DNA of 64,000 nucleotides, taken from the NCBI RefSeq assembly GCF_903994035.1, contig NZ_CAJEWB010000010.1, positions 434,001 through 498,000 of the forward strand, written 5' to 3'. The translations under genes and the position numbers were made by a program. The notes below the pieces were generated by a model that worked only from the letters and a program-made list of their open reading frames with translations, searched no databases and was not told the origin of the DNA. This document shows positions 7,272 through 16,702 of this stretch, one piece after another. This DNA is from Phocicoccus pinnipedialis. GTDB taxonomy: Bacteria; Bacillota; Bacilli; Staphylococcales; Salinicoccaceae. Each line of letters opens with the position of its first letter. Positions within the stretch are counted from its first letter, which is position 1.

Positions 7272-9782
7272 CTATTTCATTTCTTTTTTAATTTTATCAA
7301 TAAACATCAAAGCATCTAATGGTGACAATTCGTTGATATTTAAGTTCTTAATTTGATCTATAATCTCATGATATGTCTCGCCTAAAATCGTTGATTCATT
7401 GTCTGCTAAGTCGAGTTCCAATTGTCTTAAATCAGAAGTTTCGTTCACTTCTAAAGTACTTAATTTATTTCTTGCTTCAACAATTACTTCGAGTGGTAAT
7501 CCCGCAAGTTCAGCTACATGAATACCATAACTTTTTTCTACTGCCCCGTAATCTACTTTATGCAGAAAGATGAGTTCTCCGTTGTGCTCAGTTGCTTTAA
7601 CATGGACATTCACGAGTCTATGAAGACGCTTGTCTAGTTCAGTAAGTTCATGATAGTGCGTTGAGAATAAAGTTTTGGCACCAATTTTGTTATGGATATA
7701 AAGAAGCATTGCTTCAGCTAAAGCCATTCCATCATACGTTGACGTCCCTCGACCAATCTCGTCGAAGATTAATAGAGAATCTTTAGTTGCATGTTTCAAC
7801 GCGTCATTTGCTTCCATCATTTCAATCATGAATGTGGACTTACCGCTCGAAAGATCATCACTTGCTCCAATCCTTGTGAAAATCGCATCAAAAATTGGTA
7901 CAATCGCTTTACTTGCAGGAACGTACATCCCCATCTGTGCCATGATTACAATTAGTGCAATCTGACGCATATACGTGCTCTTACCACTCATGTTAGGACC
8001 TGTTATTAAATAGATTCCAGTGTCTTTATCGAGATGTACATCGTTAGGTACATAATTTGTTTCTCCGCTCATTTTTTCAACTATTGGGTGTCTTGAGTTT
8101 TTGAGTTCTAAAATTGAATCGCTAAACTCTGGTTTTACGAGTCTATACATGTTTGACACAGTAGCAAAGCTTATAAAAACATCCAGCATGGCAAGTTGTT
8201 CTGCAATAATTTGAAGTCTCATGATATGTTCACTCAACATATCTTTTAATTCTAAGAACATGCGATACTCTAAAAGAATGCTCTCATCCTCTGATTTTAG
8301 TATTTTATCTTCCATACTCTTAAGCTCATCAGTAATATAACGTTCTGCGTTTGTCAAAGTCTGACGCCTTGTATATCCAAAACTATCTGAGTCAAATGTT
8401 GCTGCTTGGCCTTTAGATATTTCAATGAAGTAACCAAAAACTTTGTTGAAGCCAATCTTCATATTTTTAATACCTGTTCGTTCTTTTTCTTTTTCAAGAT
8501 AATTTTCTAACCATTCTCTTGAATGATCTCGAATTTCTCTTAACTCATCGAGTTCTTCGCTGACCCCGGACTTAAAGATTTCACCCTCACGAATGGTTTT
8601 CGGTGCTTCGTCTTTTAGCACTTTCAACATATCGTAGATGTCACTTAGATTATCAAAGTTTCTAAAAATACGATTATTTGTAAGTTTTGTTTCGTTAAGA
8701 AGATCTTCGATTTCAGGTAAATGTTCTAGTGAATCTCTTAATTGAATAAAACCTTTCACGTCGATATTTCCGAAACTCATTCGTCCTACAAGTCTCTCAA
8801 TATCGTATACATTGTTAAGGAGTGACTTCATATCTTCCCGAGGTAAGAAGTTGTCTAATAGTATCTCTACAATGGCTTGACGATTCATAATGTCGTCTTT
8901 ATTAACCAAGGGTTGCTCAATGATTCGACGTAATCTTCTTTTCCCCATCGGTGTTTCTGTATGGTTTAGATACCAATATAATGATCCCTTTTGTTTTTTA
9001 GTCTGTAGGTTTTCTAAGAGTTCTAAGTTTGACAATGCTGCATAGTTCAACTTCAAATATGCGTGGACATTATATTTTTCAACAGGTTTTAAGTGCTCAA
9101 GTGGTTTCATGTTTTGTGTTTCAATGTATGAAAGTAATAAATCCACAGCATTTCTATTTAAAACATCTGGATTCAGTTCAATTTCATGCGTTTCGAATGA
9201 GTCTCTCACTGTAATCATCGGTAGCTCATAAAACATGTCGGTAACGCTTTTCTCTGCACTATGATTCACAACGATTTCTCTCGGGCTAATTCGTTTAATT
9301 TCACTCGTTAAAATTTCTAAATCTGTCGTATCAAATTGGTAAATTTCACCTGTAGAAATATCACTATATGACACTTCATATGTTTGATTATTAAAGTATA
9401 CTGACAAAATAAAGTTACTCTGATCAGAGTCTATTCCAAAGTCGTCAATTAAAGTACCGGGTGTAATTACACGAACGACTTCTCTCTTCACCATACCTTT
9501 AACTTGTTTAGGATCTTCCATTTGCTCACATATAGCGACTTTAAATCCATTATTAATGAGTTTCTCGATATATCCCTTCGCAGAATGATGAGGCACGCCT
9601 GCCATAGGTATATTATTTTTTTTGTCTCTAGTAGTAAGCGTAATTTCTAATACTTTTGCAGCAGTCACTGCGTCGTCATAGAAGAGTTCATAAAAATCCC
9701 CAAGTCTAAATAAGACAAGCGCATCTTTATGATTTTCCTTAACATTAAAATATTGTTTCATCATCGGCGTAACATTCGTCAT
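7272..9782 (-). CDS. mutS: DNA mismatch repair protein MutS
   Basis: An 836-residue MutS that recognises mismatches and small loops and signals to MutL. The mismatch-reading Phe-x-Glu motif is in RLGDFYELFYDDA (about 26-38). Connector, core and clamp domains follow, then the ATPase with Walker A GPNMSGKSTYMRQ near 595, Walker B LLIFDEIGRGTSTYDG and the FSTHYHEL switch. The C-terminal tail is short, ending after a helix-turn-helix dimerisation region (LNINELSPLDALMFIDKI). The ATG start lies 60 bases beyond ricA. ricA ends in a terminator, so mutS needs read-through or a promoter I could not see. Confidence 0.97.
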   Translation of the reverse strand: MTNVTPMMKQYFNVKENHKDALVLFRLGDFYELFYDDAVTAAKVLEITLTTRDKKNNIPMAGVPHHSAKGYIEKLINNGFKVAICEQMEDPKQVKGMVKREVVRVITPGTLIDDFGIDSDQSNFILSVYFNNQTYEVSYSDISTGEIYQFDTTDLEILTSEIKRISPREIVVNHSAEKSVTDMFYELPMITVRDSFETHEIELNPDVLNRNAVDLLLSYIETQNMKPLEHLKPVEKYNVHAYLKLNYAALSNLELLENLQTKKQKGSLYWYLNHTETPMGKRRLRRIIEQPLVNKDDIMNRQAIVEILLDNFLPREDMKSLLNNVYDIERLVGRMSFGNIDVKGFIQLRDSLEHLPEIEDLLNETKLTNNRIFRNFDNLSDIYDMLKVLKDEAPKTIREGEIFKSGVSEELDELREIRDHSREWLENYLEKEKERTGIKNMKIGFNKVFGYFIEISKGQAATFDSDSFGYTRRQTLTNAERYITDELKSMEDKILKSEDESILLEYRMFLELKDMLSEHIMRLQIIAEQLAMLDVFISFATVSNMYRLVKPEFSDSILELKNSRHPIVEKMSGETNYVPNDVHLDKDTGIYLITGPNMSGKSTYMRQIALIVIMAQMGMYVPASKAIVPIFDAIFTRIGASDDLSSGKSTFMIEMMEANDALKHATKDSLLIFDEIGRGTSTYDGMALAEAMLLYIHNKIGAKTLFSTHYHELTELDKRLHRLVNVHVKATEHNGELIFLHKVDYGAVEKSYGIHVAELAGLPLEVIVEARNKLSTLEVNETSDLRQLELDLADNESTILGETYHEIIDQIKNLNINELSPLDALMFIDKIKKEMK

Positions 9783-9813
9783 TACTCACACATCCATCAT
9801 AAAAATTTAAAAA

Positions 9814-9835
9814 AGAGGCGACCTTAATCGCCTCT
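9814..9835 (-). terminator. terminator after ricA
   Basis: On the minus strand AGAGGCGA, a six-base loop and TCGCCTCT are followed by six Ts. It begins seven bases past the ricA stop and separates ricA from mutS. Confidence 0.85.
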
Positions 9836-9842
9836 CCACTTC

Positions 9843-10268
9843 TTATTTAACGTCTTTACTCGGTCTGTTTGCCATTGCCGCACCAGTCTCACCTTCGAGA
9901 TGATCTCCACCAGTACGTTCAATGATTTCATGTGTTACAGTGCTGCTAATTGCATGGGACACCATCTGTAAGATGCTGTTCACATCATCTTGTGCATCCA
10001 TGAACTGATTTACAATTGGCATATTATCTAATTCTTCTTCAAGAACAGCAATCTTTTTCTCAGCTAATTGATGTGCTTTTTCTTTACCATAGCTTTGGAA
10101 GTTTACTGATTGTTGTTGAAGTGAACGTAAACTCGCCATCTTTTCTCTAACATCTTTGTTCTCGTGAATTTTCGCTTCTGCTTTTTCGAAGAATTTTACT
10201 TCGTCTGTTTCCGCAATCATTTTTCCAAGTTCTTTTGCGGCTGTAACTATTTCCTCTTTTGTATACAT
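9843..10268 (-). CDS. ricA: RicA (YmcA), regulator of RNase Y
   Basis: A 141-residue all-helical protein of the YmcA/YlbF family. In Bacillus subtilis RicA, RicF and RicT form a complex with RNase Y that directs mRNA processing, and the complex carries Fe-S clusters. Family markers are FFEKAEAKIHENKDV (about 25-39), the long coiled helix EKKIAVLEEELDNMPIVNQF and VTHEIIERTGGDHLEGETG near the end. The position just before mutS-mutL is conserved in Bacillales, but miaB, normally directly upstream, is missing. This protein has no cysteine, whereas B. subtilis RicA has a C-terminal one. ATG with GGTGAG upstream; own promoter at 10301-10329. Confidence 0.88.
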   Translation of the reverse strand: MYTKEEIVTAAKELGKMIAETDEVKFFEKAEAKIHENKDVREKMASLRSLQQQSVNFQSYGKEKAHQLAEKKIAVLEEELDNMPIVNQFMDAQDDVNSILQMVSHAISSTVTHEIIERTGGDHLEGETGAAMANRPSKDVK

Positions 10269-10300
10269 TTAATTCTCACCTTTAATTAGTCATTATCTTC

Positions 10301-10329
10301 ATTATAAAGTGTTTTAGACGATTACTCAA
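10301..10329 (-). promoter_or_regulatory. sigma-A promoter of ricA
   Basis: Minus strand TTGAGT (10324-10329), 17-base spacer, TATAAT (10301-10306), about 33 bases before the ricA start. The -35 box lies three bases beyond the stop of the ABC transporter gene. Confidence 0.75.
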
Positions 10330-10331
10330 CA

Positions 10332-12143
10332 CTAGCCATTCACCATTTTATAATAGATACCTTTATGACTTAATAACTCTTCGTGAGAACCCATTTCTTT
10401 GATAATTCCTTTTTCTAGAACAATGAGTCTATCCACTGCCTGCACTGTGTTTAATCTGTGTGCAATAATAATTGATGTACGACCTTTCATTAGTTCTTCT
10501 AGTGCATCTTGAATTTCGATTTCAGTAATCGTATCAATTGACGATGTCGCTTCATCTAAGAATAATAGACTTGGATTTCTGACAAATGCTCTTGCGATAG
10601 AAATGAGCTGTTTCTGTCCAGTTGATAGACTCGTATGTTCTTCGTCGATGATTGTGTCATAACCATCTGAGAGTTTCATGATAAAGCTATGTGCGTTAGC
10701 ACGTTTCGCAGCTTCAATGATCTCTTCGTCTGTCGCATCAAGGTTTCCAAACTTAATATTCTCTTTAATAGATGTCTTAAATAAAAAGGGATCTTGTAGT
10801 ACGAAAGCAGAATTATCTTTTAATACATCTCTCTTGTACTCGGTAATTGGTATTCCATCAATCTCTATGACACCTTGGTCGACGTCATAAAATCTATTTA
10901 ATAGTTGAACGATAGTTGTCTTTCCAGCACCTGTTGCACCAATTAAAGCAATAGATTCGCCACTTTTAATTGAGAATGATATATCCTTAATCGTTGGTTC
11001 GTGTTGATCTTTATTATATGAGAATGTGACATTTTTAAAATCTATTGCGCCTTTAAGATTCGTGTCCTCAATTAAACCATGATCTTTTTCTACATCAGTA
11101 TCAATGATTTGGAAAACACGCTCCGCACCTGCGATTGCTGATAGTACTTGGTTGAATTGGTTTGCTAAATCTGCAAGTGGTCTAGTAAACTGTCTAGCGT
11201 ACTCTGCAAATACTACAATTGTACCGACAGTAACGACATTGTCCATCGTCAGAGCAAGAAGCCCACCTATCCCTGCAACAATTGTGAAACTCAAGTTGTT
11301 TAACACGTTCATTAACTTAGGTATCATTCCTGAATACAGGTTTGCCCAAAATGTCACGTCTCTGAGATTCTTTGTTTTCACTTCAAAATCTTTAATGACA
11401 CGTTCTTCTTGCGAGAATACTTTTACGATTTCTTGTCCTGAGATAACCTCTTCAATATATGCGTTCAGTTCTCCTGTTGTTTTCTGACGAATCTTATATA
11501 ACGGACCCGTACGGTTTGTTATAAATTTTATCCCAACAACAAGTAATGGAATAATCGTTATTGTTAACACAGTCAGTATTGGAGATAAGTATAGCATCAC
11601 CGAAATCGTACCAATTAATGTAATGATGCTCGTCGTAAACTGTATGAATGATGAGTTCAATGTTTGAGAGAGGGTTTCAATATCGTTTGTCATACGACTC
11701 ATCAGTTCACCATGTTGTCTTCTATTGTAAAAATCGATTGGCAAATACTGCATATGATTAAATAGTTCATATCTCATATTAAATATCGTACGTTGCGACG
11801 CACCAACCATTAGGAATGATTGTGTTAATGTAGTCAAGGAATGTAGTACATATATGAATAATAGTAATAGTAGCACTTTGCCTACACCTTCAAAAAGTCC
11901 AGGGACAAAGTATTTATCAATAATTTGTCCAACCAGATACGGTCCTAAAATTCCAAGTAAGCTTGTTATTACTACAATACATATGATAAATATAATGACA
12001 TTTTTTTCGCCACGCATAAACTTCCATAAACGTTTAAGTGTTCCGGTAATGTCATTCGCACGACGCTTGTTCTTCTTATTTCCAATATCCTCTTTATTTA
12101 ATATGCGTTTTTGACCAAATGGTTCTCTTAAGAAGTTAATCAT
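10332..12143 (-). CDS. heterodimeric ABC exporter, subunit with catalytic Walker B
   Basis: A half-transporter of about 603 residues: an N-terminal type-1 exporter membrane domain with six helices, then an ATPase domain. Walker A is GATGAGKTT (about 403-411), the signature is a degenerate LSTGQ, and Walker B LLFLDEATSS has the catalytic Glu, followed by the H-loop IIAHR. The open frame extends upstream to 12245, but the ATG at 12141-12143 has GAGGAGGG seven bases before it and overlaps the stop of the partner gene (ATGATTAA), so that start is preferred. Together with the partner it makes a two-gene exporter of the BmrCD/LmrCD/TM287-288 type. Such pumps export drugs or lipids; the substrate cannot be read here. 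Confidence 0.9.
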   Translation of the reverse strand: MINFLREPFGQKRILNKEDIGNKKNKRRANDITGTLKRLWKFMRGEKNVIIFIICIVVITSLLGILGPYLVGQIIDKYFVPGLFEGVGKVLLLLLFIYVLHSLTTLTQSFLMVGASQRTIFNMRYELFNHMQYLPIDFYNRRQHGELMSRMTNDIETLSQTLNSSFIQFTTSIITLIGTISVMLYLSPILTVLTITIIPLLVVGIKFITNRTGPLYKIRQKTTGELNAYIEEVISGQEIVKVFSQEERVIKDFEVKTKNLRDVTFWANLYSGMIPKLMNVLNNLSFTIVAGIGGLLALTMDNVVTVGTIVVFAEYARQFTRPLADLANQFNQVLSAIAGAERVFQIIDTDVEKDHGLIEDTNLKGAIDFKNVTFSYNKDQHEPTIKDISFSIKSGESIALIGATGAGKTTIVQLLNRFYDVDQGVIEIDGIPITEYKRDVLKDNSAFVLQDPFLFKTSIKENIKFGNLDATDEEIIEAAKRANAHSFIMKLSDGYDTIIDEEHTSLSTGQKQLISIARAFVRNPSLLFLDEATSSIDTITEIEIQDALEELMKGRTSIIIAHRLNTVQAVDRLIVLEKGIIKEMGSHEELLSHKGIYYKMVNG

Positions 12144-13857
12144 CGAATGACCCTCCTCTCGATTGTGACTCCACGATTTTGTTGTAAAGCTCTGACTCTC
12201 TAAGAAGTTTTTCGTGAGTTCCAATCGCACTGATTTCGCCTTCATCTAAAAGAAGTATGCGATCCGCTGCTTGTGCTGTACTAATTTTCTGTGAAATTAC
12301 AATCCTTGTGACCTCAATGTCTTTGATTGCATCCCATAAACTTGTCTCTGTCGAAACATCAAGAGCAGATGTACTGTCATCTAATATTAAAATAGCTGGT
12401 CGTTTTACAAGTGCACGTGCAATCGATAATCGCTGTTTCTGTCCACCAGATAATTGCACACCACGTTGGCCAACCTGCGTATCATATTGATCGTCGAACT
12501 CTAATATAGATTCATGTATTTGTGCTTTTATTGTACTATCATAGATGCTCTCTTCATGTGCTTCCCTATCACCCCAAAGCATGTTCTCATAAATAGAACC
12601 TGTGAAGAGAATTGCGGATTGTGGAACATATCCAACCTTCTCTCTAAGTTCAGCGATATTCCATTCTCTGATGTCTTTATCATCTACAAGAATTTGTCCC
12701 TCAGTTGCATCATACATACGTGGTATTAAGTTAACAAGTGTACTTTTACCTGATCCTGTTGCACCCATGATGACTAGATTTTCATTTTTCTCAATCTTAA
12801 ATGAAATGTTCTTTAAAACTTTGAGTGTATCATTTGGGTATTTAAATGATACATCTTTAAATTCAACCGAACTTCCAGTTTTTGTCTTTTCAAATTCATC
12901 ATACTCATATTGAGTAATTGGTGCTTGAAGCACTTCTTCAATACGATCTGCTGATGCTTTAGCTCTAGTTGCCGCGATAATCAACCAACTGAACATAGAG
13001 AACCCTCCCTGCATTCTTAGTGCGTAGTTGATAATCGCAACGAGCTCTCCGACCTGTATACTTGATGATTCAAGCAAATCTCTCGCTACAAATAACACGA
13101 TAAGTAAACTTCCATTCATAATCAGGAGTAAGACTGGTAAAATCGACTCCATTAAACGTAGTCCAAAAATCATGTCGTCTCTTAGGTCTCCTGCAATCTT
13201 ACTAAATCTGTTAGATTCATACTCCATACGGTTGTTTACTTTAATCAATGTCATCGCAGATAAATTTTCTTGTATGAATCTGTTAATTCCGTCTAACCTT
13301 CTTTGAATACGTGAAAAAATCTTGGTTCCATATCTCGCAGTAATGAGTAAGAACACGAATAATAGCGGAGTTAGCATCGTTAGATAAAATCCAAGTTTCA
13401 CGTTAACGACGAATGACATGATGAGTGAGCCGATCACCATTAAAGGTGCTCTTAGTAAAATTCTCATACCCATAAATACGAGGTTCTCTGACATGAGAAC
13501 GTCTTGTGTTAATCGTGTAATGAGTGTTGAACTGTTGAATTTCGCGAGCGTACCTAAACTAAACCCCTGAATCCTTCTAAAAATTGCATTTCTTAAATCA
13601 TTACCAAATGCGTTTGTTGCATAACTGGAAAAATATGTATTGAAAATACCTGCAATAAAAGAAACCGCACTCGCTCCAAGCATTAAGAATAGATAGAGAT
13701 AGGCTTTTTCTAAACTATTTTGTTGTATCCCCTCATCAATCACCCCTCTGATGAAAAGTGGTTGAATTAATTCTACCCCTAATTCTACGAGCATTAGGAC
13801 TAATCCAATTATTATAATCCATTTATATTTCAATGCATAACGGAAAACTGTTTTCAT
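12136..13857 (-). CDS. heterodimeric ABC exporter, subunit with degenerate Walker B
   Basis: A 573-residue half-transporter: six membrane helices (about 15-300), then the ATPase with Walker A GATGSGKST (about 363-371), the canonical signature LSGGQ, and Walker B LILDDSTSALD in which Asp replaces the catalytic Glu; the H-loop His is also replaced (IVISQK). The non-catalytic Walker B here pairs with the degenerate LSTGQ of the partner to give one dead and one live ATP site, the arrangement known for TM287/288 and BmrCD. The ATG has AGAGGTG upstream. It is first in its operon, behind the korB terminator. Staphylococcus and Bacillus have miaB in this part of the order, so the pair is a lineage-specific insertion or replacement. 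Confidence 0.92.
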   Translation of the reverse strand: MKTVFRYALKYKWIIIIGLVLMLVELGVELIQPLFIRGVIDEGIQQNSLEKAYLYLFLMLGASAVSFIAGIFNTYFSSYATNAFGNDLRNAIFRRIQGFSLGTLAKFNSSTLITRLTQDVLMSENLVFMGMRILLRAPLMVIGSLIMSFVVNVKLGFYLTMLTPLLFVFLLITARYGTKIFSRIQRRLDGINRFIQENLSAMTLIKVNNRMEYESNRFSKIAGDLRDDMIFGLRLMESILPVLLLIMNGSLLIVLFVARDLLESSSIQVGELVAIINYALRMQGGFSMFSWLIIAATRAKASADRIEEVLQAPITQYEYDEFEKTKTGSSVEFKDVSFKYPNDTLKVLKNISFKIEKNENLVIMGATGSGKSTLVNLIPRMYDATEGQILVDDKDIREWNIAELREKVGYVPQSAILFTGSIYENMLWGDREAHEESIYDSTIKAQIHESILEFDDQYDTQVGQRGVQLSGGQKQRLSIARALVKRPAILILDDSTSALDVSTETSLWDAIKDIEVTRIVISQKISTAQAADRILLLDEGEISAIGTHEKLLRESELYNKIVESQSRGGSFDD

Positions 13858-13977
13858 GGAACACCTCTTTTATTTCGGAAATCGAATGGTTTATTTTAAT
13901 TATGACACAAGTTGACTAAAGATTAAATCAACCATTTGACCGATGTTAAATAATTCTTAAAATTTTAGATAAAAAAA

Positions 13978-13995
13978 CGACATCCGTAGATGTCG
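13978..13995 (-). terminator. terminator after korB
   Basis: Minus strand CGACATC, four-base loop, GATGTCG, then seven Ts. It lies ten bases past the korB stop and isolates the ABC transporter operon. Confidence 0.88.
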
Positions 13996-14005
13996 CACTC
14001 ATTAA

Positions 14006-14872
14006 TTATTTAAATGCTGCCATGATATCATGGAATTGATCATTTTCAAGCTTAAGTTCACGTTCAACAAGCGGCTCATCTAGATAACCATCAAGGTGTT
14101 CTGCATATGATTTTCTTTTAGTATCTCTATATAGAATTCCTGTAAGCATACCTTCATTCTCATTGATGTGTCTTACAACCTTATTCGAATCTGTTTCGTC
14201 ATATCCGTCAATTGTTTCAATAGGTACGATGTGCTCTTTAAACCAGTCATATGTGTTTACTTTGTTGTATGTTACACACGGACTGAATACGTTCACGAAA
14301 CTAAATCCTTTGTGCTTCATTGCTTCTTCAATGATTTTAGTTAGACCTTTGATGTCACTTGAAACACTCTGTGCTACGAATGTCGCGCCTGATGCCATAG
14401 CTGTTTTTATCGGTACAATTGGTGCTTCAATCGAACCATCGGGGGTAGATTTTGTTACAAATCCTGTGCTTGATGATGGTGATGTTTGCCCTTTTGTTAG
14501 CCCATAAATTTGATTGTCCATTACGATATAAGTTATGTCAATGTTACGTTTAAGTGCATGAATTGTGTGACCCATGCCAATCGCAAAACCATCTCCGTCT
14601 CCACCCGATGCTACAACTGTTAAATCATCGTTTGCCATTTTAACACCTTGTGCTAGAGGTAAACTTCTACCGTGTGTTGCGTGGAAACCGTAGGATTTAA
14701 TATATCCACTCACGCGTCCACTACAACCGATACCTGAAATTAATGCAAGATCCTCTGGCTCAATACCATTGTTTGCTGCTGCACGTTGAATAGCCGCTTG
14801 AATACTGAAATGACCACACCCTGGGCACCAGTTTGGCTTTACGTGGTTTCTAAAATCTTTAAATGTTGCCAT
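14006..14872 (-). CDS. korB: 2-oxoacid:ferredoxin oxidoreductase, beta subunit
   Basis: A 288-residue thiamine-diphosphate subunit of the two-subunit 2-oxoacid:ferredoxin oxidoreductase, which oxidatively decarboxylates 2-oxoacids (probably 2-oxoglutarate or pyruvate) with CoA and reduces ferredoxin. WCPGCGH (15-21) and the TPP-Mg motif GDGDGFAIG (about 92-100), with the later NQIYG, are diagnostic. CPGC and a third Cys in FSPCVTYN are the expected cluster ligands. It follows korA by 14 bases and is certainly co-transcribed. ATG with AAGGA upstream. Substrate choice between 2-oxoglutarate and pyruvate cannot be decided from sequence alone. Confidence 0.93.
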   Translation of the reverse strand: MATFKDFRNHVKPNWCPGCGHFSIQAAIQRAAANNGIEPEDLALISGIGCSGRVSGYIKSYGFHATHGRSLPLAQGVKMANDDLTVVASGGDGDGFAIGMGHTIHALKRNIDITYIVMDNQIYGLTKGQTSPSSSTGFVTKSTPDGSIEAPIVPIKTAMASGATFVAQSVSSDIKGLTKIIEEAMKHKGFSFVNVFSPCVTYNKVNTYDWFKEHIVPIETIDGYDETDSNKVVRHINENEGMLTGILYRDTKRKSYAEHLDGYLDEPLVERELKLENDQFHDIMAAFK

Positions 14873-14886
14873 TTAATTCATCCTTT

Positions 14887-16608
14887 TTATAATATATCGT
14901 TGATATAATTTTCAATTTCTACAGGCTTGAATGGCGTTCCGTCATATTTAACAAACGTATGCATCTTGTCATGCCCGCCGTAGTTCATTTTGATGATGTT
15001 AAATAATTGACCTGTATAGTTCTGTTCAATTACAACGATTTTTTTCGCACCTTCTAAGTAAGGTTTTAAAGTTTCAATAGGTACTGGGAATAACTGTCGC
15101 ATGTGGATGATGCTAATGTTTTCATCAAATCGCTCTACCGCTTCATCAACCACTCCATTAACACTTAAGAAGCTGATGACTAATAACTCACTATATGTCT
15201 CACCTTTAACTTTAAACGGCTTATCTAATGCGAAGTCATTTAGTTTCATCATTCTCTTATCCATTTGTTCTTTACGGTTAACTGAACCTTCGTTTGGTGT
15301 ACCAATCGTGCTGTGTTCAACACCTGTCACGTGGTGAATGCCACCTTTGACACCTGGAATTGGACGATTAGAAATGCCATCTTCTGTAATCTCATAACGC
15401 GCGTAGTAATCGACGTTTTCATCAGCAATCTGTTCCGTTATCATCTTACCTCTATCAATTACTACTTTACTCAAGTCATAAACTGGTGATGTTTGTTTAC
15501 CAAGTGACATCTGTAAATCTGAAAGAAGGATCACGGGTAACTGGTATTTATCTGCTAAGTTAAATGCTTCAATTGTTAAGTAAAATGCATCTTCCACATC
15601 TGTTGGGGAAAGAATAATCTTAGGAATATCGCCGTGAGTACCATATATCATTTGCATTAAGTCTGACTGTTCTTGCTTTGTCGGTAGTCCGGTTGAAGGA
15701 CCTCCGCGCATTGCATCTATGATTACAAGCGGTGTTTCAGTCATGCCAGATAATCCTATAGATTCCATCATAAGAGATAGACCAGGACCTGATGATGAGG
15801 TGAAGCTTCTTGCACCTGCGTAGTTAGAACCGATTGCCATCGTAACAGCTGCAATCTCGTCTTCTGTTTGTATAACCGTACCATTTAAGGTTGGTAAGTG
15901 CTGAATCATGTACTCCATGATATCACTTGCTGGAGTGATTGGATATGCAGCCATAAATCTAACACCAGCATTTAGTGCGCCGAAAGCAATGGCATCATTA
16001 CCAATCAGATAAAGTTGGTCACGCTTCTCGACTTTCTCTAACTCAAAGTCACCTTCAATGAATTCTGATTTATTTTGAATAAATTCATATCCAGCAAGAA
16101 GTGCCGCAATGTTACTGTCGACAATTTCTTGTCCTTTTCTAATGAACATGGTGTAAATCATATCTTCAAAATCTTCACTATGTAAGTGCATGAGTCTAGC
16201 ACTTGCACCTACAGCGACCATATTTTTCATTAATTTGCTTCCGTGTTCCTGAGCGATTTCAGTAAAAGGAACTTCAATTAATGCTGCTTTTACACCTTCT
16301 GGTTTCGTTGGTTTTAATTTTGCGTCAGCTAAAATGACACCATCTGAAACAAGTTCGTGTGCGTTGACATCGATCGTTTCTTGATCAAAAGCAACCAATA
16401 TATTTATGTGATCGGAAATCGATCTTACCTCTTTTGATGAGATACGAATGTTGTTGTTTGTATGTCCACCTTTAATTCTTGATGAGAAATGTCGGTAACT
16501 GTATAAGTGGTACCCCATTCGATTTAATGTAGTGGAAAAGATTTCACCAGTCGAGTCGATACCTTCGCCTTGCTGACCGCCGACTTTCCACGATAATTGA
16601 CTAATCAT
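14887..16608 (-). CDS. korA: 2-oxoacid:ferredoxin oxidoreductase, fused gamma-alpha subunit
   Basis: A 573-residue subunit. The N-terminal third (about 1-190) is the gamma domain, beginning with SWKVGGQQGEGIDSTGEIF and RIKGGHTNN, and the rest is the alpha pyrimidine-binding domain with YPITPASDIMEY and TSSSGPGLSLM. This gamma-alpha fusion is the usual form in Staphylococcaceae. It pairs with KorB to make the CoA-dependent ferredoxin oxidoreductase in the cytosol. ATG with AGGAGG seven bases upstream. A modest promoter (TTAAAG, 17 bases, TATAGT on the minus strand) can be read in the 94 bases after ymdB, where no terminator is seen. Confidence 0.93.
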   Translation of the reverse strand: MISQLSWKVGGQQGEGIDSTGEIFSTTLNRMGYHLYSYRHFSSRIKGGHTNNNIRISSKEVRSISDHINILVAFDQETIDVNAHELVSDGVILADAKLKPTKPEGVKAALIEVPFTEIAQEHGSKLMKNMVAVGASARLMHLHSEDFEDMIYTMFIRKGQEIVDSNIAALLAGYEFIQNKSEFIEGDFELEKVEKRDQLYLIGNDAIAFGALNAGVRFMAAYPITPASDIMEYMIQHLPTLNGTVIQTEDEIAAVTMAIGSNYAGARSFTSSSGPGLSLMMESIGLSGMTETPLVIIDAMRGGPSTGLPTKQEQSDLMQMIYGTHGDIPKIILSPTDVEDAFYLTIEAFNLADKYQLPVILLSDLQMSLGKQTSPVYDLSKVVIDRGKMITEQIADENVDYYARYEITEDGISNRPIPGVKGGIHHVTGVEHSTIGTPNEGSVNRKEQMDKRMMKLNDFALDKPFKVKGETYSELLVISFLSVNGVVDEAVERFDENISIIHMRQLFPVPIETLKPYLEGAKKIVVIEQNYTGQLFNIIKMNYGGHDKMHTFVKYDGTPFKPVEIENYINDIL

Positions 16609-16702
16609 TATTTCTAGCCTCCTAGTAATGTAACTATAACAAAAATAATGCCTTTCTTTAAGAAACTTAGTGTGCTTTTAACAAAATCAGTCTATCGGAC
16701 GA

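Noticed and set aside
10332-12143. LSTGQ signature taken as a damaging mutation
   Set aside because: It is the expected counterpart to the degenerate Walker B of the partner in heterodimeric exporters.
12144-12245. Extended N-terminus of the second ABC subunit and similar extensions of recA, pnp, polC, topA, ymdB, codY, nusA, tsf and rplS
   Set aside because: Each extension runs over the upstream gene or an upstream ribosome site, and the inner start has a good Shine-Dalgarno sequence and family-typical length.
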